From: Actinomycetes bacterium
GTDB taxonomy: Bacteria > Actinomycetota > Acidimicrobiia > Acidimicrobiales > Palsa-688
Reading direction: 5' to 3'
DNA length: 64,000 bases
Assembly: GCA_021808665.1 (NCBI GenBank)
Contig: JAKBBA010000017.1
Location: forward strand, 6,153 to 70,152
Shown: positions 54,594 to 62,327 of the stretch, in pieces
Layout of the letters: each line of letters starts with the position of its first letter
Position numbering within the stretch: position 1 is the stretch's first letter
Notes under the pieces: generated by a model
The model's database searches: none
Told to the model about the DNA's origin: nothing
What the model saw: only the letters and a program-made list of their open reading frames with translations
Made by a program: the position numbers and the translations under genes

Positions 54594-55189
54594 AGTACGC
54601 CCTTGGTGGAAGGTACGACGTCGCCGTCCACCGTCATAGCCTCGCGCAAAGCTCGGGCGACTGCCTTGAACGTCGCCTCTAAGATGTGATGCGCATTGCG
54701 CCCCGACAGCATTCGCACGTGCATGGTAATGCCAGCCTTCATTACGAAAGCTCTCCAGAACTCTTCAGCGAGTTGGGGGTGAAAGCCGGGGGTGCCGAGA
54801 GCACCCGAGTCTGCGACCCCGGCAGTTTCTACGTCGTAGACGAGGAAGGGCCTTCCAGACAGGTCCAAAGCCACTGCGATGAGAGCCTCGTCGAGGGGCA
54901 GGTCGATCGACGCGAACCGTCTCACCCCGACCTTGTCGCCGAGCGCCTCGCTGATGCATGCTCCAAGCGCAAGTCCGACGTCCTCCACGGTGTGGTGAGC
55001 GTCGACTTCCAGGTCGCCCTCCGCCGTTACTGTGAGGTCAAGACCCCCGTGGCGGCCGAGTTGGGTGAGCATGTGATCGAAAAAAGGCAGACCCGTCGAC
55101 ACTTGCGTCACACCTGTCCCGTCAAGGTGTACGTCGACGCTGACTTTGGTCTCCTTGGTAGAACGTGACCGTGAGGCGCTGCGGTTCAA
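54590..55189 (-). CDS. hisB: imidazoleglycerol-phosphate dehydratase
   Basis: Sixth step of histidine synthesis, a manganese enzyme of 199 residues and the single-function form without a phosphatase domain. Metal-binding motifs are FFDHMLTQLGRHGG, DAHHTVEDVG, and AGITMHVRMLSGRNAHHILEA. It starts at TTG 55189, which overlaps the hisC stop and has AAGGAG four bases upstream; the frame is open to 55279 within hisC. Confidence 0.97.
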   Translation of the reverse strand: MNRSASRSRSTKETKVSVDVHLDGTGVTQVSTGLPFFDHMLTQLGRHGGLDLTVTAEGDLEVDAHHTVEDVGLALGACISEALGDKVGVRRFASIDLPLDEALIAVALDLSGRPFLVYDVETAGVADSGALGTPGFHPQLAEEFWRAFVMKAGITMHVRMLSGRNAHHILEATFKAVARALREAMTVDGDVVPSTKGVL

Positions 55190-56247
55190 AGGGTCTCCTT
55201 CAATGCCGATAGGAATGCGTCGTTTTCGGTCCCGGTCCCGACGGTGACACGCAGGCACCCAGACGGCAGACCCGGCCAACTCGAGGTGTTACGCACCAAG
55301 ACGCCGCGCTCTACCAGCCCGTGCCAGGCCTCGTCGCCTTTACGGCTCTTGGGCCGAAAGAGCAGGAAGTTTGCTTCTGAGGGCCACACGTCGACGTCGA
55401 GGTTTTCCAGTGCTCCCTGCAGACGCCTGCGCTCGGAGACGATCGCCGAGACACGCCGGCGCATCTCGTCGTCGTAAGCGACCGCCAGGCGGCCTGCGAT
55501 CTGCTTTAGCGCGTCCAGGTGGTAGGGCAGAGCGACCCTCTCGAGCGACGCAACGACCCGCGAGGGGCCTATCAGGTATCCGAGCCTCAGAGCCGCCATC
55601 GACCATGTCTTGGAGAAGGTCCGTGTCACCACGAGCGGCACTTCCTCGTCTACCATAGAGATACCTGACCAGTCCGCGAAATCGCCATAGGCCTCATCGA
55701 GCACGACGAGGCCCGCCGACAAGGCGAGGATCTCCTTGGCCGACGCCGCCGGGAGAGCGTTGCCGGTCGGGTTGTTCGGCGAGCACAAGAAGGTGATGTC
55801 CGGCCTCAACGCCGAGGTGATGTCCGCCACCTGATCGAGGTCGACCGAAAAGTCGTCGCGCCGGGTTCCTTGCACTACCTCGGTGGAGCTGAGATGAGCG
55901 ATGTGGCTGTGCAAGGCGTAGCTAGGTTCGTACACTACCGCTCGCCGTCCCGGCCCCCCGTACGCGAGGCATATCGACTGCAGGACCTCGTTCGACCCGT
56001 TCGCTACGAACACCTGGTCCGTCCGGACCTGATGCAGGTCGGCGAGAGCCTCGCGTAGCTCGCTGGCTGCGCGGTCCGGGTAGCGATTGAACGCGACGCC
56101 GTCGAGAGCCGCAGCGAGATCCCGACGCCAACCTTCGGGCGGTGGGTAGGGGGATTCGTTGGTATTGAGCCTCACCGCCACGTCGACCTGAGGCGAGTGG
56201 TAGCCGTCGCGAAGTGCCAGGTCAGCCCGGCAGTCCGGGAGGGTCAC
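55186..56247 (-). CDS. hisC: histidinol-phosphate aminotransferase
   Basis: PLP aminotransferase of 353 residues, fold type I. RLNTNESPYPPPEGW marks the family start; LCSPNNPTGN, VVLDEAYGDFADW and the PLP lysine in TRTFSKTWSMAALRLGY follow, with the phosphate-binding Arg in GCLRVTVGT. GTG 56247 overlaps the hisD stop as GTGA. The frame is open to 56481, but that part is inside hisD. Confidence 0.96.
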   Translation of the reverse strand: MTLPDCRADLALRDGYHSPQVDVAVRLNTNESPYPPPEGWRRDLAAALDGVAFNRYPDRAASELREALADLHQVRTDQVFVANGSNEVLQSICLAYGGPGRRAVVYEPSYALHSHIAHLSSTEVVQGTRRDDFSVDLDQVADITSALRPDITFLCSPNNPTGNALPAASAKEILALSAGLVVLDEAYGDFADWSGISMVDEEVPLVVTRTFSKTWSMAALRLGYLIGPSRVVASLERVALPYHLDALKQIAGRLAVAYDDEMRRRVSAIVSERRRLQGALENLDVDVWPSEANFLLFRPKSRKGDEAWHGLVERGVLVRNTSSWPGLPSGCLRVTVGTGTENDAFLSALKETL

Positions 56248-57599
56248 GACGACGCGGTCCTCATGGTGACCGACAGGGCGTGCGCGCCCAGACCTTCGGA
56301 AGCGGCAAGGGCTTCTACAGGGGCCGCAAGGCGCTCCAGCCCTGACCTGGTCACCTCGATAACGTGAATGTGCTTGGTGAAGTCCGACACCCGGAGGGCA
56401 CTGGAGAACCTGGCGCTTCGCGCGGTCGGCAGTACGTGGTTTGGTCCCGCTGCGTAGTCCCCGACGCTCGCCGGGGCCCACGGACCTACGAACACCGCCC
56501 CAGCGCTGGTCACCGACTCGGCGAGACTACGGGCGTCGGCGGTCATCAACTCGAGGTGCTCCGCGGCTATCACGTTTGCTACTCGCACCGCCTGGTCTGG
56601 GCCGTCGACGAGCACGCAGAAGCCTCCACGGGAAAACGTCGCCTCGATAGCTTGCCGTCTCGGCGACTCGGAGGCGATCCGGGCGACGTGAGCCGCTACA
56701 GCTTCGGCTACTTCAGGTACCCACGTGATCAGGTAAGAGAGTCCGTCAGGTCCGTGTTCGGCTTGAACTACCAGGTCAACGGCCGCATAACGTGTGTCGG
56801 TCGTCTCGTCGGCAACTACTGCCACCTCAGAGGGGCCGGTGAACGCAGAGGGAACGCCGACCGCTCCCTGACCCGCGACGAGACGCTCGGCGATGGCTAC
56901 GTAGCGGTTCCCTGGGCCTACGATAACGTCCACGGCTCGAACGGACTCCGTTCCGTAGGCGAGCGCCGCTATGGCCTGCGCTCCGCCGACGCAGTACACC
57001 TCGTCGACGCCTGCCACGGCCGCTGCAGCCAGGACAGACGCTGCGATTTGGCCGTCAGGTCCCGGGGGGCTGCAGACGGCTAGCTCGCCGACGCCCGCGA
57101 CCCGAGCTGGCACCGCCGTCATGAGGACGCTAGACGCGAGAGGGGCCAACCCACCGGGAACGTAAAGCCCTGCTCGACCGACCGGCCTGACCATCTCCGT
57201 GACCGTCACTCCGTCCCTTTCGTAGGTACGGTCGTGCTCCAGCTGGGAGCGGTGGTAGCCGGCTATGTTGTCCGCTGCGACCTCAAGCGCGTCGCGTAGG
57301 GCACCTGGGATCTCGTGGAGCGCCGCCGCTACTTTCGAGGGGTCTACGCGAAGGGCGGACGGCCTCACTTTGTCGAAACGCTCGGTTGCATCGAGGACGG
57401 CCGCGTCGCCGCGCAACTTGACGTCTAGGAGTATCTCCTCGACGACCCGAGCTGCGACCTCGTCGTCCACGATCGCAGGGGTTGGGAGGAGCGCCGCCAG
57501 GTCACCGCTACGCCCGCGGAGGTCTATGGTGCGAAGCATGCCGCTCAGGTGCGCTGCGACGGTCGCGCCAGGTTCGTTGGAGGAGGCCATTTCGTCCAT
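56244..57599 (-). CDS. hisD: histidinol dehydrogenase
   Basis: Zinc enzyme that oxidises histidinol to histidine in two steps, 451 residues. Motifs: VRPVGRAGLYVPGG, VDVIVGPGNRYVAIAER, TGPSEVAVVADE, QAEHGPDG, and EHLELMTAD with GPNHVLPT holding the catalytic and zinc residues. ATG 57599 has GAGG seven bases before it; ATG 57539 (MLRTIDLRG) is the other choice. First gene of the his-trp array, so the promoter must lie in or near the divergent small gene. Confidence 0.97.
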   Translation of the reverse strand: MDEMASSNEPGATVAAHLSGMLRTIDLRGRSGDLAALLPTPAIVDDEVAARVVEEILLDVKLRGDAAVLDATERFDKVRPSALRVDPSKVAAALHEIPGALRDALEVAADNIAGYHRSQLEHDRTYERDGVTVTEMVRPVGRAGLYVPGGLAPLASSVLMTAVPARVAGVGELAVCSPPGPDGQIAASVLAAAAVAGVDEVYCVGGAQAIAALAYGTESVRAVDVIVGPGNRYVAIAERLVAGQGAVGVPSAFTGPSEVAVVADETTDTRYAAVDLVVQAEHGPDGLSYLITWVPEVAEAVAAHVARIASESPRRQAIEATFSRGGFCVLVDGPDQAVRVANVIAAEHLELMTADARSLAESVTSAGAVFVGPWAPASVGDYAAGPNHVLPTARSARFSSALRVSDFTKHIHVIEVTRSGLERLAAPVEALAASEGLGAHALSVTMRTASS

Positions 57600-57611
57600 G
57601 ATGGTACCTCT

Positions 57612-57794
57612 ATGGCCACTAACGCCGAACTCAGCTCAGCCTCCAGCCGCCTAGACGAGTTGATCGACCGCATAACCGAGATAGCCAGCGGGCTCGGCCC
57701 GGCCGACCGCGACGACATCGGCTCGGAGCTGTTCGAGATCGACCGTACGCTGCGCTCCGCTAAGCGACGCCTGGAACGCCTTCTCGACCACTAG
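57612..57794 (+). CDS. small helical hypothetical protein
   Basis: Sixty residues from ATG 57612 (MATNAELSSASSRLDEL). The whole chain reads as amphipathic helix ending in RTLRSAKRRLERLLDH. No membrane segment. Divergent from hisD with starts only 13 bases apart, so it may overlap the his promoter; no ribosome site is visible, so it may be leaderless. Its stop TAG interlocks with the nth stop in a shared CTAG. I do not recognise the family. Confidence 0.6.
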   Translation: MATNAELSSASSRLDELIDRITEIASGLGPADRDDIGSELFEIDRTLRSAKRRLERLLDH

Positions 57795-58459
57795 GCCGCC
57801 GGATTGCTCGGGATGCCCGAAGAGGGGCAGAAGTCTGCGAGAACGCAGTCAGCGCATCGCGGCCGGCGTGCGACACATACCCGCCTGCCGTGGAGTATGA
57901 GCGTGAGCCCGAACGAACCCCAGTAGCGTGCGGGTAGCAGTGAGCAGACGTCGGCTTCGATCTTGACCGGGTCAGTCGAATCGGTCAGGCCGAGAAGTCT
58001 GGTAAGCCTCGCCACGTGGGTGTCCACAGCCAACCCCGGAAGGCCGAAAGCTACGCTGCGGATCACGTTCGCCGTTTTGCGCCCCACCCCGGGGAGGGTG
58101 ACAAGGTCTTCCAGAGCTGTGGGCACCTCTCCGGAGAACCGGGCGTCGAGTTGCGATCCGAGGCCTATCAGGCTCCGGGCTTTCGCCCGGAAGAACCCGG
58201 TGGAGTGGATGATTCTCTCAAGCTCGTCAGGGTCGGCGCAAGCAAGGTCGCCGGGCGTGGGATAGCGAGCGAACAGCGAAGGCGTGACGGAATTGACCCG
58301 CTGATCGGTCGTCTGGGCGGAGAGCACCGTCGCGGCAAGAAGCTGGAATGGCGTGTCGAATGACAGTTCGCAAAGCTCGCGTGCGCTTCCCGGGTAGGAC
58401 TCGGCTAAGCGACGGCGCGTTTCGCGCGCTCGTCCGGCCGGGGTTCGAGGTCGGGCCAC
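57791..58459 (-). CDS. nth: endonuclease III
   Basis: Bifunctional DNA glycosylase/AP lyase for oxidised pyrimidines, 222 residues. The helix-hairpin-helix LPGVGRKTANVI carries the catalytic Lys, followed by the Asp in LAVDTHVARL. LLAATVLSAQTTDQRVN is a family block. The 4Fe-4S ligands are Cys-x6-Cys-x2-Cys-x5-Cys in CVARRPRCADCVLADFC. GTG 58459 (MARPRTPAGR) is preferred; the frame is open to 58915. Divergent from mshD. Confidence 0.95.
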   Translation of the reverse strand: MARPRTPAGRARETRRRLAESYPGSARELCELSFDTPFQLLAATVLSAQTTDQRVNSVTPSLFARYPTPGDLACADPDELERIIHSTGFFRAKARSLIGLGSQLDARFSGEVPTALEDLVTLPGVGRKTANVIRSVAFGLPGLAVDTHVARLTRLLGLTDSTDPVKIEADVCSLLPARYWGSFGLTLILHGRRVCVARRPRCADCVLADFCPSSGIPSNPAA

Positions 58460-58543
58460 TCCGACAAGATAGAGCCTGAGCGACACTTCTCCCGACATGT
58501 ACTCGCCGTCGCCGGGCGTGGCCTTTCCCGGTAGCCTTGAGGC

Positions 58544-59509
58544 GTGCAGCACATCGAGGTCAGGACCAGCTTGGACGAAGCCGAGGTCGCCGCTGTGGCC
58601 GACCTGTTGTCGGCAGCGGAGTCGGCTGACGGTCACGCCGCTATTGACGAGCACGCCTGGCTTGACCTCGTGGGCGGGGGGCGTTCCGGGTTCGCCGCTC
58701 TCGTCGCCACCGACGACAGTCACGACCATCCGGTCGGCTACGCGCAGGTGAGCCTCGGTTCTGACAGCTGGGCCCTGGAGTTCGTGGTCGACCCGCACCA
58801 TCGCACGCCAGGCAACACGATCGCCTCGGACCTTCTCCACAGAGCCGTCGGGCTGATCGCCGAGTCGGGCGGCGGGCACGTGCATATGTGGGTGAACCAG
58901 GCCCGTCCCGAACATGACCGCCTCGCCGCGTCGATCGGGCTGAGCCGGGGACGCACCTTGTACCAGATGAGATGCGCTCTGCCCTTCACTCCGACGCCAC
59001 CGGGCTCAGGTGCTGGGGCACTCGACGAACCAGGGTCGGGTTTCGCAACTCGCCCGTTCCGTGTCGGCATCGACGAGCAAGAGTGGCTCGGCGTGAACAA
59101 CCGGGCGTTCCGCTGGCACCCCGAGCAGGGAGGTTGGAGCCTCGAGACGCTGAAGCAGCGCCAAGAGCAGCCGTGGTTCAATCCCGAGGGGTTCCTCCTT
59201 CACGAGACACCCGCTGGTCGTATCGACGGCTTCTGCTGGACGAAGGTGCACGCTGAGCACGACCCGCCGCTGGGAGAGATCTACGTCATAGCGGTCGACC
59301 CCGACGGGCCCCGCCGGCCAGGCCTGGGCCGGAGCTTGGTCGCTGCGGGACTGGACTACCTGTACCGTCGGGGCCTTGAAGTCGGCATGCTCTATGTGGA
59401 CGCCACGAACGTCAAGGCCGTGAAGTTGTACGTAGACATGGGTTTCGTGGTCAATCACGTTGACCAGGCCTACGTCGGCGACGTGGCGCCCTCCTCGAGC
59501 CGTGGCTGA
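58544..59509 (+). CDS. mshD: mycothiol synthase
   Basis: Acetyltransferase that adds acetyl to Cys-GlcN-Ins, the last step of mycothiol synthesis. 321 residues with two GNAT domains. The N-terminal one is degenerate; the C-terminal one, from about residue 180, has NNRAFRWHPEQGGW, FNPEGFLLHE, GEIYVIAVDPDGPRRPGLGRSL-type CoA loop and LYVDATNVKAVKLYVDMGF. GTG 58544 start. Mycothiol is restricted to actinobacteria, so this gene supports the assignment. It overlaps rlmN by eight bases. Confidence 0.94.
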   Translation: MQHIEVRTSLDEAEVAAVADLLSAAESADGHAAIDEHAWLDLVGGGRSGFAALVATDDSHDHPVGYAQVSLGSDSWALEFVVDPHHRTPGNTIASDLLHRAVGLIAESGGGHVHMWVNQARPEHDRLAASIGLSRGRTLYQMRCALPFTPTPPGSGAGALDEPGSGFATRPFRVGIDEQEWLGVNNRAFRWHPEQGGWSLETLKQRQEQPWFNPEGFLLHETPAGRIDGFCWTKVHAEHDPPLGEIYVIAVDPDGPRRPGLGRSLVAAGLDYLYRRGLEVGMLYVDATNVKAVKLYVDMGFVVNHVDQAYVGDVAPSSSRG

Positions 59510-60677
59510 CTACTTGGAGGCCGCCCAGACCGGGAGGCTGTCCAGGGGCGCCGCCACCAGCGTGCCGTTGCGGAGCAGTTCGCGGCCCCGGGGCGCCGGT
59601 CGCGGCCTGTACGACTTGGACCGCACAGATCTGTCGCACCTGCTGGCGGACCAACCGCCCTACAGGGTCAGCCAGGTGTGGGATGCGCTGTACCGCCAGG
59701 CGGCCCTGCCCGAAGAGATGACCAACTTACCTTCGGCGCTACGTTCGCGTCTCGCCGATCACGCCCCCTCCGCTTTGAGGACTGTCTCGGAGTCCGTCTC
59801 CTCAGACGGCCAGACGGTCAAGTGGCTGTGGGAGGGCTTCGACTGCGCACGGATCGAGACCGTCTTGATGTGCTACCCGGACAGAGCGACGGTCTGCGTC
59901 TCAAGCCAGGCGGGTTGTGCTATGGGCTGCACGTTTTGCGCTACCGGACAGGGCGGTCTGGCTCGCCACCTATCCACCGGTGAGATCCTCGAACAGGTGG
60001 CGCACGCCCGGCGCAGGGCACGGACCCGCAGGGTGACGAACATCGTTTTCATGGGCATGGGCGAGCCACTCGCCAACTACGACAGGGTCTGGGCCGCCGT
60101 CGAGCGGATCAACGCTGACATGGGGATCTCCGCCAGGCACATCACGGTCTCCACGGTCGGCATCGTCCCCGGCATTCGCCGACTGTCGCACGAGAGCCTA
60201 CCCGTCAACCTGGCGGTGTCGCTGCACGCCGCGAACGACACCCTGCGGGACCGGCTGGTTCCTATCAACCGCCGCTACGGCCTCGACGCCCTCGTCGAGG
60301 CGTGCCGGCAGTACCGCAGCGTCAAGAATCGACGGCTTAGCTTCGAATGGGCTCTGATAGACGGCGTAAACGACCGCCGCAGCGATGCCACAGAACTGGC
60401 GCGGATCGCGACCAGTCTCGCCGCTCACGTGAACGTGATCCCTTTAAACCCAACAGATGGCTTCGCCACCCGCGGGACGGCGCCCGACGGGGTCCGACGT
60501 TTCAGGGAAACGCTTTCGAGCATGGGTGTAACGGTAACGGTGAGGCGCAACCGCGGCACCGAGATCGAAGCTGCCTGCGGTCAGCTTGCAGCCCGCGGCC
60601 GCCTGGTGGGCACACCCGCCGTGGTCGAAGCGACCTCCTCGCTTCGCCTTTCCGCATCTGTGGCGGAGGGAACCTGA
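59502..60677 (+). CDS. rlmN: dual-specificity 23S rRNA/tRNA methyltransferase RlmN
   Basis: Radical-SAM enzyme that methylates A2503 of 23S rRNA and A37 of tRNA, 391 residues. The cluster motif is CAMGCTFC (CxxxCxxC) and the methyl-carrying cysteine lies in GTEIEAACGQLAA; a second conserved Cys is in VLMCYPDRATVCVSSQ. IVFMGMGEPLANYD is a family block. GTG 59502 overlaps mshD; the frame is open to 59460. Confidence 0.96.
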   Translation: MADYLEAAQTGRLSRGAATSVPLRSSSRPRGAGRGLYDLDRTDLSHLLADQPPYRVSQVWDALYRQAALPEEMTNLPSALRSRLADHAPSALRTVSESVSSDGQTVKWLWEGFDCARIETVLMCYPDRATVCVSSQAGCAMGCTFCATGQGGLARHLSTGEILEQVAHARRRARTRRVTNIVFMGMGEPLANYDRVWAAVERINADMGISARHITVSTVGIVPGIRRLSHESLPVNLAVSLHAANDTLRDRLVPINRRYGLDALVEACRQYRSVKNRRLSFEWALIDGVNDRRSDATELARIATSLAAHVNVIPLNPTDGFATRGTAPDGVRRFRETLSSMGVTVTVRRNRGTEIEAACGQLAARGRLVGTPAVVEATSSLRLSASVAEGT

Positions 60678-60731
60678 TTTTTGGCGAAGGTGACGACCGC
60701 TTATCCCCCAAGCGGTGCAAGACTGGCCTAC

Positions 60732-61082
60732 ATGTCTTCGCCTCAAATTCGTTGGTTAGACAAGACGCAGCCCCAGACGCTGATGATAGCCACGGTCATC
60801 ATGTACATCAACGCGGCGTTCGGCCTTCTAGACGGCGAGTTGTTCACTCTCGGAGGTCTAGGAGCCGTAGTCGTCATCGGCCAAGCAGCTGCCGGCCTCG
60901 GCATCGCCAACGAGAAGAAGTGGGGATACTGGCTCGGAGTGGGCGTCACAGTGCTCTTCCTGGCGATCCTTGTCGAGTACTTCTCCTTCGTGGAGGTGGT
61001 CAACCTGCTCTTCTACGGGGCTCTGCTCGCCTTGCTTTTACATCCCCAGAGCCGCTCCTACCGCAAAACCTGGTTCCGCTAG
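60732..61082 (+). CDS. small integral membrane protein
   Basis: About 116 residues from ATG 60732 with three or four hydrophobic helices (QTLMIATVIMYINAAFGLL, LGAVVVIGQAAAGLGIA, YWLGVGVTVLFLAILVEYF, VVNLLFYGALLALLL) and a basic C-terminus. TTG 60681 is an earlier possible start with a good distance from rlmN. Resembles short DUF-type membrane proteins of actinobacteria, but I cannot name a family. Function unknown. Confidence 0.7.
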   Translation: MSSPQIRWLDKTQPQTLMIATVIMYINAAFGLLDGELFTLGGLGAVVVIGQAAAGLGIANEKKWGYWLGVGVTVLFLAILVEYFSFVEVVNLLFYGALLALLLHPQSRSYRKTWFR

Positions 61083-61110
61083 AACGCTAGCTTTGGCGTA
61101 GCCTGAGCGC

Positions 61111-61566
61111 ATGACAACCACGATCGAAGGAATCGAAGGCCTCAAGGCCAGGGCGGGAGAGCATTTAGGCTACAGCGAGTGGAAGGTGGTGACCCAAGAG
61201 CAGGTCAACCTCTTCGCTGATGCCACGGGTGACCACCAGTGGATCCACGTCGACCTCGACCGGGCGAAGGCCGGACCTTTCGGTGCGCCCATAGCGCACG
61301 GCTACCTGACCTTGTCCTTAACCCCCGCTCTTTTGGGCGAAGTGATGAGCGTGTCTGGGATCTCGATGGGGGTCAACTACGGGATCGACAAACTGCGTTT
61401 TCCCTCCCCTGTACCCGTCGGCTCGAAGCTGCGCGCCGGGGTCGAGCTGGCCTCCGTGGAGGATGTGGCCGGTGGCGCGCAGGTGAAGTTGGTCGTCACC
61501 TACGAGGTCGAAGGTTCGCCGAAACCCGCCTGCGTGGCGGAGATCATCTTCAGGTACTACCTCTGA
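61111..61566 (+). CDS. MaoC-like (R)-specific enoyl-CoA hydratase
   Basis: A 151-residue hot-dog fold hydratase. The hydratase-2 motif is FADATGDHQWIHVDLDRAKAG...PIAHGYLTLSL, with the catalytic Asp and His. It resembles HtdZ (Rv0130) and PhaJ-type hydratases that add water to trans-2-enoyl-CoA. ATG 61111. It overlaps the predicted menG start as CTGA. Its place in front of menG and menF is not explained by menaquinone chemistry. Confidence 0.9.
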   Translation: MTTTIEGIEGLKARAGEHLGYSEWKVVTQEQVNLFADATGDHQWIHVDLDRAKAGPFGAPIAHGYLTLSLTPALLGEVMSVSGISMGVNYGIDKLRFPSPVPVGSKLRAGVELASVEDVAGGAQVKLVVTYEVEGSPKPACVAEIIFRYYL

Positions 61567-62327
61567 GCACCCAGACCTCGAGCCCCCAGCCTTCGAGCCC
61601 CCAGCCTTCGGGTACCGGGACTTCTGACAGGCACGAGCCACTCCCTTATGGCGAAGACAAGGTCCGCGCTGTACGATCGATGTTCGACACGATCGCTCCA
61701 CGCTACGACCTTGTCAACAAGGTGATGACCTTCGGCGTGGACCGGATGTGGCGCCACCAGGCTCTCAAGGCGCTGTCGGTGTCGTCGGGTTCGCTCGTCT
61801 TGGACCTGGCCTGCGGTACGGGCGACTTCTGCCGTGAGCTGGAAAGTTCTGGCATGCGACCTGTAGGTGCCGACTCGTCGCTGGGCATGCTCGCCCACGC
61901 TCGTACCGTCTCGCCGCTGCTGCAGGGCGACGGGCTCGCCTTGCCGATAAGGGACTGCTACCTCGACGGGGCCATATCAGGTTTCGCTCTAAGGAACTTC
62001 GTGGCGCTCGAACCGGTCTTTGCAGAGCTTGCGAGGGTACTTCGCCCCGGAGGCAGGGTCGCTCTGTTAGACGTGTCTGTGCCGCGAAACCCCCTCATTC
62101 GGGTCACTCACGGGCTTTATTTCAACAAGGTGGTCCCCAAAGTGGGGGCGATCTTCTCGGACCGGGACGCCTACGGGTACCTCCCCCGGTCAGTTGCGTA
62201 CCTGCCTCCGAGCGAACAGATCGTAGAGATGCTCGCCGCCGCTGGGTTCGGTGCTATCAGGCACCGGCTTTTGACCGGAGGTGTCACACAGCTGTTCACA
62301 GCGACCCGCAGGGTGCTCCCAGGGTGA
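61563..62327 (+). CDS. menG: demethylmenaquinone methyltransferase, probable CTG start
   Basis: SAM-dependent C-methyltransferase (UbiE/MenG) of the last menaquinone step, about 254 residues. Motifs: VRSMFDTIAPRYDLVNKVMTFG-type N-terminus, LDLACGTGDFC, FALRNFVALEPVF and RVLRPGGRVALLDVS. No ATG, GTG or TTG lies in frame between 61239 and the conserved core. CTG 61563, overlapping the maoC stop as CTGA and preceded by AGG, is the most natural start. It gives a Ser/Pro/Gln-rich lead (SSPQPSSPQPSG) made by a 15-nt tandem repeat. Confidence 0.88.
   Translation: MSTQTSSPQPSSPQPSGTGTSDRHEPLPYGEDKVRAVRSMFDTIAPRYDLVNKVMTFGVDRMWRHQALKALSVSSGSLVLDLACGTGDFCRELESSGMRPVGADSSLGMLAHARTVSPLLQGDGLALPIRDCYLDGAISGFALRNFVALEPVFAELARVLRPGGRVALLDVSVPRNPLIRVTHGLYFNKVVPKVGAIFSDRDAYGYLPRSVAYLPPSEQIVEMLAAAGFGAIRHRLLTGGVTQLFTATRRVLPG
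61576..61605. repeat. 15-nt tandem repeat in the menG lead
   Basis: Two copies of CYTCGAGCCCCCAGC at 61576-61590 and 61591-61605, differing at one base, with a partial third. They encode the repeated SSPQP. The unit is a multiple of three, so copy-number change would not shift the frame. Confidence 0.8.
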
